DNA of 17,723 nucleotides from Bacillota bacterium (lineage in GTDB: Bacteria > Bacillota > Clostridia > Christensenellales > Aristaeellaceae). Positions 1 to 7,691 of the stretch are shown piece after piece. Each line of letters starts with the position of its first letter. Within the stretch, counting starts at the first letter, position 1. The position numbers and the translations under genes are program-made. The stretch spans positions 1 through 17,723 of the forward strand of contig JAEWAH010000122.1 of NCBI GenBank assembly GCA_023391725.1. The letters run 5' to 3'. A model generated the notes under the pieces. The model did not search any database. It had not been told where the DNA came from and saw nothing but the letters and a program-made list of their open reading frames with translations.

Positions 1-1
1 T

Positions 2-1624
2 CTGAAGGCCGCCGCCTGCGCCAAGCATTTCGCGGTGCATTCCGGGCCGGAGGCGATCCGCCATGAGTTCGACGCTGTAGTTTCTCAAAAGGACCTGCGG
101 GAAACCTACCTGCCCGCCTTCGAGGCACTGGTGAAAGAGGCCAGGGTGGAAGCCGTGATGGGCGCCTACAACCGCGTGAACGGCGAGCCCGCCTGCGGCT
201 CCAAGACGCTCCTAAAAGACATCCTCCGGGATGAGTGGGGCTTTCAAGGCCACGTAGTCAGCGATTGTTGGGCCATAAGAGATTTCCATACCCACCACCA
301 TGTGACGGATACAGCGCCTGAAAGCGCCGCCCTGGCCATGAAGTATGGGTGCGACCTCAACTGCGGCAACACGTACCTGCACCTTCTGGAAGCCGTGCAG
401 GAGGGGCTTGTCACCGAGGATCAAATTACCTTGGCCGCCACCAGGCTTATGGCGACAAGGCTTAGGCTCGGGCTGTTCGACAGCGATTGCGAGTACAACA
501 AGATCACCTTTGAGGAAAACGACACCGACGAGCATGCCAAAAAGGCGCTGGACGCCGCGCGCAAGAGCATGGTGCTCTTAAAGAACGACGGCCTTTTGCC
601 CTTGAACCTCAAAAAGCTTTCCACCGTGGCCGTAATCGGCCCCAACGCCGACAGCCAGACCTGTTTGGAGGGCAACTACAACGGCACTTCCTCCCGCCAG
701 GTCACTTTCCTGGAAGGCATCCGTGCTGCCTGCCGCAACCATGCCCGGGTGCTTTACTCACAGGGCTGCCACCTGTACAAGGACCGCATGAGCAACTTGA
801 GCCAGGCGGATGACCGGATTGCCGAAGCCGTGATCATGGCGGAGCAGGCGGATGTGGTGATCCTCTGCCTGGGGCTGGACGCCACCATCGAAGGCGAGGA
901 AGGAGATACCGGGAACCAGTATTTCTCCGGAGATAAAGCCGACCTGGAACTGCCCCAGTCCCAAAGGAAGCTTCTGGACGCGGTCCTGGCCACCGGCAAG
1001 CCCGTTATCACCGTGGTTGCCGCTGGCAGCGCCCTGAATGTCTCCAAAGGCAACGCCATCCTGTACGCCTGGTATCCCGGGCAAGCCGGGGGTACGGCCC
1101 TTTGCGACATCCTCTTTGGCAAGGTCGCGCCTTCCGGCCGCCTGCCCCTCACTTTCTACCACAGCGTAGAGGAGCTGCCTGAGTTCACCGACTACCGCAT
1201 GACCGGCCGCACCTACCGCTACTTTACCAAAAAGCCCCTGTACCCCTTCGGATACGGACTTTCCTACACCCGCTTTGAATACGCGGACGCCAAGATCAAA
1301 AAAAATGCCCTGCACGTGGCGGTGCACAACACGGGCAAATGTGACGCCGACGAAGTGGTGCAGGTATATATCCAGGCGGACGAGTCGGCTTACGCCACGC
1401 CCAACCCCAAGCTTTGCGCTTTTGCCCGGGTGCGCGTGAAGGCCGGGAAAACAAAAAAAGTCTCCCTTGCCTTGCCGGAGGAAGCCTTCACCGTCATCGA
1501 CGATCAAGGCCATCGCGTATCCGGCGGCGTCAGCTACACTCTCTCCATTGGCGGCAGCCAAGGCGACGCGCGGAGCATAGAATTGACCGGGTCAAAGCCT
1601 CTCGTGCTGCACATTTCCCGCTGA
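2..1624 (+). CDS. Glycoside hydrolase family 3 (beta-xylosidase/beta-glucosidase type), 5'-truncated by window edge
   Basis: Retaining GH3 glycosidase that removes terminal beta-linked sugars from oligosaccharides. The reading frame is open from base 2 (LKAAACAKHFAVHSGPE), so the gene starts before the window; the internal GTG at 35 is not the start. About 540 residues remain, and the first 150 or so of a usual 700-residue enzyme are missing. The KHF substrate-binding motif is present. The nucleophile is the Asp of VVSDCWA (codon 263-265). The second domain begins near KNDGLLPL, and its GLDATIEGEEGD stretch (around base 875-910) should carry the acid/base Glu. A fibronectin-III-like domain (ADEVVQVYIQ region) closes the protein. 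No secretion signal can be judged. Family is certain. Substrate is inferred: xylosidase is favoured because of the nearby glucuronoxylan operon, but glucosidase or arabinosidase is possible. A terminator follows. Confidence 0.95.
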   Translation: MKAAACAKHFAVHSGPEAIRHEFDAVVSQKDLRETYLPAFEALVKEARVEAVMGAYNRVNGEPACGSKTLLKDILRDEWGFQGHVVSDCWAIRDFHTHHHVTDTAPESAALAMKYGCDLNCGNTYLHLLEAVQEGLVTEDQITLAATRLMATRLRLGLFDSDCEYNKITFEENDTDEHAKKALDAARKSMVLLKNDGLLPLNLKKLSTVAVIGPNADSQTCLEGNYNGTSSRQVTFLEGIRAACRNHARVLYSQGCHLYKDRMSNLSQADDRIAEAVIMAEQADVVILCLGLDATIEGEEGDTGNQYFSGDKADLELPQSQRKLLDAVLATGKPVITVVAAGSALNVSKGNAILYAWYPGQAGGTALCDILFGKVAPSGRLPLTFYHSVEELPEFTDYRMTGRTYRYFTKKPLYPFGYGLSYTRFEYADAKIKKNALHVAVHNTGKCDADEVVQVYIQADESAYATPNPKLCAFARVRVKAGKTKKVSLALPEEAFTVIDDQGHRVSGGVSYTLSIGGSQGDARSIELTGSKPLVLHISR

Positions 1625-1667
1625 TAAACTTCGCGAGGAAAACGGATCATCTTTCCCCAAGCACATT

Positions 1668-1705
1668 AGCCGGCGGACTTGCTAGGGCAAGTTCGCTGGT
1701 TTTTT
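1668..1705 (+). terminator. Rho-independent terminator after the GH3 gene
   Basis: A 15-bp stem pairs AGCCGGCGGACTTGC (1668-1682) with GCAAGTTCGCTGGTT (1687-1701), with three G-U pairs and a TAGG loop. A run of six T (1700-1705) follows. It lies 44 bases after the GH3 stop and separates that gene from the LacI gene, which has its own promoter. Confidence 0.9.
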
Positions 1706-1826
1706 CCAGTCAACTCGAAAACGTATTTGCCGATTAAGGCGCTTTTTGCCCGGTTTTGCTTTCTCCTGCCGGCTGGCGTAGGCGTTTGCATAAAAATAAG
1801 GAATTTTCACGGGATCAAAAAGGAAT

Positions 1827-1860
1827 ATTTGGGGAGTTCCTTGCTAAATTTGCCCCAAAT
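1827..1860. promoter_or_regulatory. Perfect inverted repeat ATTTGGGG-N18-CCCCAAAT over the lacI promoter (candidate operator)
   Basis: ATTTGGGG (1827-1834) and CCCCAAAT (1853-1860) are exact inverse copies of 8 bp separated by 18 bp. They bracket the -35 box and part of the spacer of the promoter at 1841-1870. The centre-to-centre distance is 26 bp, about two and a half helical turns. The sequence is unlike the usual central-CG LacI operator, so the ligand could be another protein, or the repeat may form an RNA or DNA structure. The repeat is seen directly; its role is inferred. Confidence 0.45.
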
Positions 1861-1870
1861 GCGGTATAAT
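1841..1870 (+). promoter_or_regulatory. Sigma-A-type promoter for the LacI-family gene at 1925
   Basis: TTGCTA (1841-1846), an 18-bp spacer and a consensus TATAAT (1865-1870). Transcription would start near 1877 and give a leader of about 48 bases. Confidence 0.75.
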
Positions 1871-1924
1871 GCATATACATAAACCGTTCTATATATTTTT
1901 AAACAATGTGGGGCGAGAGCGCAC

Positions 1925-2950
1925 ATGCCTGTAACGATTAAGGAAATCTCCGCACGTTGCGGTCTATCGGTATCTACCGTTAGCAAGGCGCTGAATGATT
2001 ATGCGGATATCAGCGCCGCCACCAAAGAATTGGTAAGGCGTACGGCCCGGGAGGTAAGCTACCACCCCAACTCGCAGGCCCGGGCGCTGAAAACCAACCG
2101 CACCTATAATCTTGGCGTGCTATTTGCGGACGATAACCACAGCGGCCTTACACACAGCTATTTTTCTGCCGTGCTGGAAAGCTTCAAAAGCGAAGCGGAG
2201 CTTAAGGGCTGTGACATCACCTTTATCAACCACAACATCGGGCGCACTAAGATGACGTATCTGGAGCATTGCCTTTACCGCAATGTGGATGGGATATGCC
2301 TTGCCTGCGTAGATTTTTTTGCAACGGAGATCATCGAACTCATTGCATCCGATCTTCCCCTGGTGACCATCGACCATGTGTTCAACGACCGCGCCTGCAT
2401 CCTTTCCGACAACACAAACGGCGTTCGTGACCTGGTGCGCTACGTCTACGATAAGGGCCACCGCCGCATCGCCTTTGCCCACGGTATGCGCTCCGCCGTT
2501 ACGGAGAGCCGGATCACGGGCTTTTACCGCGCCATGCGGGAACTGAACCTGCCGATCCCGCCGGAATATATGGTGGAATGCGCCTATCACAACCCGCCCA
2601 GCGCCAGCCAGGCCGTGGCCAAAATCTTGCAATTGCCAAACCGGCCTACCTGCATCCTTTTGTCCGACGATTATGCCGCCCTGGGCGGCATTGAGGCCAT
2701 CCGTTCCGCAGGCCTTCGCATTCCGGAGGATATCTCCATTACGGGCTACGACGGCATCCCCCTCATGCAATTAACCCAACCCAGGCTCACCACCATCCAG
2801 CAGGATGTGGGCCGCATCGGCGCCCAAGCAGCCATAAGCCTTATCGAGCGCATCGAGCATCCCCATACCACGGGTTCGGGAATCGTGGTGGTGGAAGGCA
2901 AGCTGCTCCCCGGCGAAACCGTTCGCGCTATCGAGCCAGAGAGAATGTAA
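1925..2950 (+). CDS. LacI/GalR-family transcriptional regulator (first of two)
   Basis: DNA-binding sugar-responsive repressor, 341 residues, the normal family length. Residues 4-25 (TIKEISARCGLSVSTVSKAL) form the LacI helix-turn-helix. The hinge helix follows (NSQARALKTNRT, about 49-60), then a periplasmic-binding-protein-like effector domain from about residue 62, with the typical DYAALGGIEAIRSAGLRIPEDISITGYD region near the C terminus. The ribosome binding site is weak (GGGGCGAG, about 10 bases upstream of the ATG). It has its own promoter and is convergent with the CUT1 transporter operon; the two share a terminator. Effector unknown. Likely targets are the GH3 gene or the transporter, judged from position only. 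Confidence 0.95.
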   Translation: MPVTIKEISARCGLSVSTVSKALNDYADISAATKELVRRTAREVSYHPNSQARALKTNRTYNLGVLFADDNHSGLTHSYFSAVLESFKSEAELKGCDITFINHNIGRTKMTYLEHCLYRNVDGICLACVDFFATEIIELIASDLPLVTIDHVFNDRACILSDNTNGVRDLVRYVYDKGHRRIAFAHGMRSAVTESRITGFYRAMRELNLPIPPEYMVECAYHNPPSASQAVAKILQLPNRPTCILLSDDYAALGGIEAIRSAGLRIPEDISITGYDGIPLMQLTQPRLTTIQQDVGRIGAQAAISLIERIEHPHTTGSGIVVVEGKLLPGETVRAIEPERM

Positions 2951-2968
2951 AAAAGAAGATCTGACAAT

Positions 2969-3005
2969 AAAATGCGGATGGGCATCAATTGCCCATCCGC
3001 ATTTT
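2969..3005. terminator. Bidirectional terminator between lacI (+) and the CUT1 permease (-)
   Basis: A perfect 16-bp stem: AAAATGCGGATGGGCA (2969-2984) and TGCCCATCCGCATTTT (2990-3005), with loop TCAAT. The + strand runs into T6 (3002-3007). The - strand runs into TTTTATTGT. It serves the lacI gene ending at 2950 and the permease gene ending at 3058. Confidence 0.95.
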
Positions 3006-3057
3006 TTGGATACGCCGCCAGCCGGCCGTAATGCAGCGATACCGCGGGCGCTTCTTT

Positions 3058-3915
3058 TTACTCCTTGACCGAGCCCAGTGCCACGCCGGCAATGATGTAC
3101 TTCGACAAAATAAAGTACACAATGAGCAGCGGCAGCACCGACAGGGCCAGGGCGAGATACACAGCGCCGTATTCCGTCTTGTAGATATCGCCCTTCAGAA
3201 GGCTGACCATGATGGGCATGGTGTAATACTCCTTCTTGGTAAGCAATACCATCGGCAGAAAAAGGCTGTTCCAGGTACTAACGAACGTGAAAATAGCTTG
3301 CGTCGCTATGGCCGGTTTCATGATGGGCAGCACGATCCTGTTGAATGTATGGAACTCGCCCGCGCCGTCGATGCGGGCGGATGCCACAATGTCCAGGTTC
3401 AGGGAGGGCAGCATGTACTGCCGCATGAAAAATACCGTGGTGGGGGCTGCGATGCTTGGCAATATCAGCGCCAGAAGGTTATTGGTCATGTGTATGCGGT
3501 ACATGAACTGATAAAAGCCAATGCTGATCACCTGGGTAGGGATCATCATCACCGCCAGGATCAAGGTAAAGAACGGCTGGCGAAGCCGCCAGCTGTAGGC
3601 GATCAGGCCATAGGCCGTGAGTGTGGAGAAATAGACGGCGCAAGCAGTCGCGCCTGTGGAGATAGCAACAGAATTCAGGAAGCCTGTTCCCGGGTTGAAC
3701 GTCTTCCCGTTCAATACCTTAAAATTGTTGAGCAGAAATTCGGAGGGGATCAGCGAGATTGCATGCTCCTGTATTTGGAACGTGCTTCTGGTGGCGTTGG
3801 TAAGCATGATCCAGAATGGCAGGATGCTCAAAACCGCCAGGATCCCGCAAACGATGTAAATGATGATGTCGAACCCGTTTCTCCTTCTCTGAGTCAATAT
3901 CTTAGAAACGCTCAT
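3058..3915 (-). CDS. Carbohydrate ABC transporter permease, MalG/UgpE type (CUT1)
   Basis: Inner-membrane subunit of a CUT1 sugar importer, 285 residues with about six membrane segments (first at about 15-37, last at about 255-275). The EAA loop that docks on the ATPase is at about 178-198 (ASARIDGAGEFHTFNRIVLP), with the conserved Asp-Gly-Ala. The C terminus ends GVALGSVKE, like other MalG-type subunits. The start overlaps the upstream permease stop by four bases (ATGA, 3912-3915), so translation is coupled. It is the last gene of its operon. Substrate cannot be read from the sequence. Confidence 0.95.
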   Translation of the reverse strand: MSVSKILTQRRRNGFDIIIYIVCGILAVLSILPFWIMLTNATRSTFQIQEHAISLIPSEFLLNNFKVLNGKTFNPGTGFLNSVAISTGATACAVYFSTLTAYGLIAYSWRLRQPFFTLILAVMMIPTQVISIGFYQFMYRIHMTNNLLALILPSIAAPTTVFFMRQYMLPSLNLDIVASARIDGAGEFHTFNRIVLPIMKPAIATQAIFTFVSTWNSLFLPMVLLTKKEYYTMPIMVSLLKGDIYKTEYGAVYLALALSVLPLLIVYFILSKYIIAGVALGSVKE

Positions 3916-4904
3916 CTCGCCGTCACCTCCCTGCCCGCTTTGCGGAGCGCTTTTTGGCTCTGCCGTATCAGCTTTTTGGCGCGCGACTCATACTTATCGC
4001 GCATCAGGTAGAATACCACCCCGGACAGCAGCGCAATGATCACAAACATGATCATGCTGGCGGCAGCCGCCCGGTTATACATATACGTGCCGCTGAAAGC
4101 TTGGGCGTAGATGAACACGCTGGTGGTCATCGTTGAATTGACAGGCCCGCCGTTCCAGATATACAGCTTGGGGATGTCGAACATGTTAAGACCCCCGATG
4201 AGGCTGGTGATCAGCGTAAACAGCAGGATGGTGCGCAGGCAAGGCAGCGTGATGCGGAAGAACGTCTGCCGGGAATTTGCACCGTCGATCTGGGCGGACT
4301 CGAAGATATCCGGACTGATGCCCAGCACGCCGGAGATCAGAACGATCGCTGTATAGCCATACCACATCCAGAACTGGATGAATGATACAACAAGCTTTGC
4401 CGCCAGCGGACTGGTGGAAAAGTCAAAAGGTTGCGCTATCAAATGAAGGGATTGCAATAGATCATTGATGGGCCCGGTCGGATAGCCAAACATCGAGGAA
4501 AAGAGAATAGCAACGGTTGCTGCAGTAATAATGTTGGGCATATAAAACAGCACTTTAAACATGCCCTGCCCGTGGATCTTGCGGGCCCTGCTGGTGAACC
4601 AGGCGGTGAGCAGCAGCGCCAAGCCCAGCTGCGGAATAAAATTCATCACCCAGATGATGACCGTATTTTTCAATGAATTCTGAAAAGTCACGTTGTTCAG
4701 GATCAAGCTGAAATTCGCAAAAGGATCTTCCAGGTAATGATACACCTGCGTCGTAACGCCTTTTAAGTCTGTGAAGCCGATCACAGCCGTGAACAACGTG
4801 GGGTACAGCGAGAAGAAGAGGAACGTCAGTATGAAAGGCAGGCTGAAAAGATAGCCGTATTTTGCATAGCTGACGCTTTTGACTCGCTTGCCGCTTTGAA
4901 GCAT
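3912..4904 (-). CDS. Carbohydrate ABC transporter permease, MalF/UgpA type (CUT1)
   Basis: Partner permease, 330 residues. The start is set at 4904 (MLQSGKRVKSVSYAKYG) because AAGGGAGGG sits seven bases upstream; an in-frame ATG at 4991 would add 29 non-conserved residues that run through the intercistronic hairpin. Membrane segments begin at about residue 17. The EAA loop is at about 202-222 (ESAQIDGANSRQTFFRITLP), and the C-terminal tail is basic. It lies 103 bases downstream of the binding-protein gene and overlaps the next permease by four bases. No ATPase gene is present, which is usual for CUT1 systems that share an MsmK/UgpC-type ATPase. Confidence 0.95.
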   Translation of the reverse strand: MLQSGKRVKSVSYAKYGYLFSLPFILTFLFFSLYPTLFTAVIGFTDLKGVTTQVYHYLEDPFANFSLILNNVTFQNSLKNTVIIWVMNFIPQLGLALLLTAWFTSRARKIHGQGMFKVLFYMPNIITAATVAILFSSMFGYPTGPINDLLQSLHLIAQPFDFSTSPLAAKLVVSFIQFWMWYGYTAIVLISGVLGISPDIFESAQIDGANSRQTFFRITLPCLRTILLFTLITSLIGGLNMFDIPKLYIWNGGPVNSTMTTSVFIYAQAFSGTYMYNRAAAASMIMFVIIALLSGVVFYLMRDKYESRAKKLIRQSQKALRKAGREVTAR

Positions 4905-4943
4905 GGCTTTCCCTCCCTTGGAATGTCTGAAACCTCTACATAA

Positions 4944-4982
4944 GCGTATGGACGGACAGAAGTGCTCCGTCCGTCCATATGC
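4944..4982 (-). promoter_or_regulatory. Intercistronic stem-loop between binding-protein and permease genes
   Basis: TATGGACGGAC (4947-4957) pairs perfectly with GTCCGTCCATA (4969-4979). One mismatch and two more pairs extend the stem to 4944 and 4982. It starts about 25 bases after the binding-protein stop on the - strand and has no T run. Such hairpins commonly protect the upstream mRNA end or partly attenuate, so that the binding protein is made in excess over the permeases. That role is inferred from position. Confidence 0.7.
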
Positions 4983-5007
4983 GCTCATCATTTGTTATAA
5001 GGATCGC

Positions 5008-6345
5008 TTACTCGGCTTCGATCCCCAGCTGGTCAGCAACAGATTGCTTGAAAGCGGCGATCGCTTCGTCGCGGGTGACGTTGCCGGCCGTGTATTGACG
5101 GACCTGGTCACGCCAGATGTTGTTGATGGTTTCGTCGTACTGGGTCAGGTTCTTGCCGTTGGCAAACTTGTTGGCGGGCACGAACGCTTCAAACATGTTC
5201 TGACCGCCCAGGAAGTCCAGCGTGCCGTTGGAGACAGCCATCACGGTGCCGGAAGCAACGGTATCCTTCGTGCTGCCTTCGGCGGTCATGGTGCCGTTGG
5301 CCCAGAAGTACTGCAGGCCCTTGTCGTCGCTCTGCAGGGTGATCCAGTCGATCAGCTTGGCAACAGCTTCCTTCTTCTCAGAAGCAGCGTTGGCCAGGAC
5401 CCAGGTGCCGCCCCAGAAGAAGCCGACGGGGGGTTCGCAGACAGCCCAGTCACCGTAGGTGCCTTCGCCGACCTTGGTGCCGCCGGAATGGCCGGCCATA
5501 ACGTAGTTGATCAGCCAGGCAGGTCCAAAGAAGCCGAAGATGGGCTGTGCGCCGATACCCTGCATGTCAGCATACCAGGCTTCCTGCCAGTCGCGGGTGT
5601 CGTTTTCATAGCCGTTGTCCTTGAGCTTCTTGGAAAGGTCGAGGAAAGCTTCACGAGCGGGATCGATGTGCAGTTTGCCATCGACGATCCAGCCCTTTTC
5701 GGAGCTGTTTTCCACCGCGTGCCAGATGTCGCCATCGCCGGAGACGATGCCGTAGCCCTTGGCCTTCAGTTCAGCGGCAGCCGCAAAGAACTGATCCCAG
5801 CCCGGGCCGACCTTCTTGGCGATCTCGGCGGGGTCATCGGTTCCCCAGGTAGCTTTGGCCAGGGAACGGCGATAGATGAAGGCGCCGCCGGTAGCCTGAT
5901 AGCCCAGGCCCACGAGCTTGCCGTCAGAGGGACGGGTGCCGATGTCCATGGTGTACTGAGCGATGTCGGCAGCCTTGATCTGCGCATCCACATCAGGAAT
6001 CAGGTCGGCATAGGGAGCGGCATACTGAGCCATGTCGCCCTGGGTGTACTTCAGAACGAAGGCGGACTCGGCGCAGTACATATCGGGAGCATCCGCGCCG
6101 CCGGCGGCCAGAGCCTGGTCCAGAGCGGGCTGGTAGAGGCCGTCAGTCGTAGCGATAATGGTTGCGTTGACGGTGTAGCCGAAGTCGGGGTTCAGTTCGA
6201 TGTACTTGTTGATCATCTTGGGAACTTCATCGGTAAAGGTGTAGAGATTGATGACTCCCTTGGATTCCGCGGACGCGGGAACCAAGGAGAACAACATTGT
6301 CAGAGTCATCGCCAGGCAGAGGGTGATCGCCAGGATTTTCTTCAT
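5008..6345 (-). CDS. Extracellular solute-binding protein, family 1 (CUT1 sugar importer)
   Basis: Captures an oligosaccharide outside the membrane and delivers it to the two permeases encoded downstream. It has 445 residues, the usual length. The start is 6345 (MKKILAITLCLAMTLTML), with GGAGGTG ten bases upstream; a longer frame to 6498 lacks a ribosome binding site and runs into the promoter. The signal peptide covers about 1-26, with probable cleavage after PASA before ES. There is no lipobox: the only early Cys (residue 10) is inside the hydrophobic core after ITL. So the mature protein looks secreted or soluble, or held by its uncleaved helix. The gene has its own promoter at 6401-6429 in addition to readthrough from lacI. 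Ligand unknown. Confidence 0.93.
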   Translation of the reverse strand: MKKILAITLCLAMTLTMLFSLVPASAESKGVINLYTFTDEVPKMINKYIELNPDFGYTVNATIIATTDGLYQPALDQALAAGGADAPDMYCAESAFVLKYTQGDMAQYAAPYADLIPDVDAQIKAADIAQYTMDIGTRPSDGKLVGLGYQATGGAFIYRRSLAKATWGTDDPAEIAKKVGPGWDQFFAAAAELKAKGYGIVSGDGDIWHAVENSSEKGWIVDGKLHIDPAREAFLDLSKKLKDNGYENDTRDWQEAWYADMQGIGAQPIFGFFGPAWLINYVMAGHSGGTKVGEGTYGDWAVCEPPVGFFWGGTWVLANAASEKKEAVAKLIDWITLQSDDKGLQYFWANGTMTAEGSTKDTVASGTVMAVSNGTLDFLGGQNMFEAFVPANKFANGKNLTQYDETINNIWRDQVRQYTAGNVTRDEAIAAFKQSVADQLGIEAE

Positions 6346-6366
6346 TCTGATAGCACCTCCATAATT

Positions 6367-6378
6367 TTTCAATTGAAA
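6367..6378. promoter_or_regulatory. 12-bp perfect palindrome TTTCAATTGAAA in the binding-protein leader
   Basis: An exact palindrome lying between the promoter (6401-6429) and the ribosome binding site of the binding-protein gene. It could be an auxiliary operator. It is A+T rich, so it could also be chance. Confidence 0.3.
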
Positions 6379-6400
6379 CGACCCGGCATTCGGTATTCTT

Positions 6401-6429
6401 ATTGTATATTCCGCAAACGATTTCGTCAA
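6401..6429 (-). promoter_or_regulatory. Promoter of the CUT1 binding-protein gene
   Basis: On the - strand, TTGACG (6429-6424), a 17-bp spacer and TACAAT (6406-6401). Transcription would start near 6394, giving a leader of about 50 bases. A LacI-type operator occupies the spacer. Confidence 0.75.
6412..6425. promoter_or_regulatory. LacI-family operator candidate inside the binding-protein promoter
   Basis: The - strand reads CGAAATCGTTTGCG, an imperfect palindrome (10 of 14 positions symmetric) around a central CG. It fits the general LacI-family pattern GAAANCGNTTNC. It sits between the -35 and -10 boxes, so a bound repressor would block RNA polymerase. The regulator encoded just upstream (6532-7554) is the obvious candidate. 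CcpA is an alternative, because cre sites have the same architecture. Confidence 0.6.
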
Positions 6430-6531
6430 GTGGTTTTTGAAATTATTTCCGATGATAAATGTATCCAGTTTATAGTATGTGTTCGGGCACACCGGCACGC
6501 GGGCCAGCAGCCCTGTCCATCCGCAGACACC

Positions 6532-7554
6532 CTACAGATTTTCCAAAATCATGATCTCGTTTTGCACCATACAGTAGTCCAAAGGAGGCAGTGCGCCGCC
6601 CACCAAATGGTCATAGGCTGCCTTCACCGCCCGGTAGCCCTGGGTAAAGGGATGCTGGCAGATCACCGCACGCACAATGCCCTTTTTCATCATTTCCACG
6701 GTGTCGGGCACGCTGTCAAAGCCCACCACCGCCACAGATTCTGAAAGATTCAAATCAATAAGTGCCCTGCAAACCCCGGCCATGCCAGCCCCCACCACAT
6801 ACAATGCGTTGATGGCAGGGTCCTTTTCCATAAGCTCCCGGGTGGAGGCGTAAGCGATCTCATCGTCATCCTGGGCCGTGGCATAGCCCGCCACGCGGAT
6901 GTCCTGCCCGATCTCCGAAATCCTTTTCAAAAAACCTTCCAGCCGCTGGCGGTGGCCCAGGATATTGTCAGCGCCCTTGACGATCCCCAGCCTTGCGCTG
7001 CCCCCCATGATCAGGGACACCATCCCCGCGGCCATGACGCCGCCTTTCTCATAATCGCTGCCGATATAAAACAGCCGGGAGCTGTTGGGGATATCCGTAT
7101 TCACAGTCACGGTGAATATCCCTTGGCTCTTCAATTCCTCAATTTTGCGTGCGATGGCCGGGTCGAAGATGGGATGCAGGATCAGCGCGTCTATCTCCCC
7201 TTGAAGCAAGGTGAGCTCATGAAGCTGTTCCCTGACCACATATCCCTTCAAAAGGCGCATTTCGACATTCACGCCAAAATCGCGCAGCTCCTGCTGGGCC
7301 TGGGAGATTCCCCGGATCACATCGTCAAAAAACGGGTTGCCCTGAGAAGAAAGCACAACGCCCAGCGTCCAGGGCCGCTTTCTGGCAGCCAGGGCCTTCC
7401 CCGCAATGTTGGGGGTATAGCTAAGGCTGGCGATGGTCTTCTCGATCAGTTCCTGGGTCTTGGGGTGCACTTTGCCCCTTTTGTTCAGAACCCGGTCCAC
7501 CGTGCCCCGGGATACGCCGCAAAGATCGGCGATCTGCTTGATGGTGACGGACAA
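6532..7554 (-). CDS. LacI-family transcriptional regulator with ribose-binding-protein-like effector domain (second of two)
   Basis: Sugar-responsive repressor, 340 residues. The helix-turn-helix is at 4-25 (TIKQIADLCGVSRGTVDRVL), followed by a Peripla_BP_4-type effector domain (TLGVVLSSQGNPFFDDVIRG onward), the RbsB-like class rather than the class of the other regulator in the window. The start codon is TTG at 7554, chosen because GGAAGGAGGGG lies four bases before it and the protein then begins with the family's SVTIKQIA. The nearest ATG upstream (7582) is out of frame. It is the first gene of the CUT1 operon, has its own promoter with a dyad over the -35 box, and no clear terminator separates it from the binding-protein gene. 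It probably represses the transporter and itself. Confidence 0.94.
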   Translation of the reverse strand: MSVTIKQIADLCGVSRGTVDRVLNKRGKVHPKTQELIEKTIASLSYTPNIAGKALAARKRPWTLGVVLSSQGNPFFDDVIRGISQAQQELRDFGVNVEMRLLKGYVVREQLHELTLLQGEIDALILHPIFDPAIARKIEELKSQGIFTVTVNTDIPNSSRLFYIGSDYEKGGVMAAGMVSLIMGGSARLGIVKGADNILGHRQRLEGFLKRISEIGQDIRVAGYATAQDDDEIAYASTRELMEKDPAINALYVVGAGMAGVCRALIDLNLSESVAVVGFDSVPDTVEMMKKGIVRAVICQHPFTQGYRAVKAAYDHLVGGALPPLDYCMVQNEIMILENL

Positions 7555-7580
7555 ACGCTCCCCTCCTTCCCGTTTCTTTC

Positions 7581-7609
7581 ATCATAAAATACGCCGTGTT
7601 GCATGTCAA
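7581..7609 (-). promoter_or_regulatory. Promoter of the second lacI gene
   Basis: On the - strand, a consensus TTGACA (7609-7604), a 17-bp spacer and TATGAT (7586-7581). The start point would be near 7574, 20 bases before the TTG start codon. Confidence 0.85.
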
Positions 7610-7614
7610 TGCAA
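7599..7614. promoter_or_regulatory. Perfect dyad TTGCAT-GTCA-ATGCAA overlapping the -35 box (candidate operator)
   Basis: Six-base arms at 7599-7604 and 7609-7614 are exact inverse copies with a 4-bp spacer, and the -35 hexamer (7604-7609) lies inside the dyad. A protein bound here would exclude RNA polymerase. The half-site differs from the CGAAA half-site in the downstream promoter, so it may belong to another regulator. It may also be chance, because the -35 box contributes part of it. Confidence 0.4.
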
Positions 7615-7691
7615 AATTGAGGCAAACAGAATAGAAAAAGAACGGGAAGCAATCCAATGGACTGCTCCTCCGCTGTTCATTGAAAAAGAAT

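Noticed and set aside
758..1561. 267-codon - strand frame inside the GH3 gene
   Set aside because: Antisense of a well-conserved GH3 coding region, with no credible family.
2989..4011. 340-codon + strand frame beginning in the terminator
   Set aside because: It starts inside the bidirectional terminator and lies opposite a conserved permease. Its translation is rich in His, Gln and Arg, as expected of a shadow.
4903..6744. 613-codon open frame on the + strand opposite the binding-protein gene
   Set aside because: It is the antisense shadow of a clear signal-peptide-bearing binding protein and a LacI gene. Its translation has no recognisable domain and the composition of a mirror frame.
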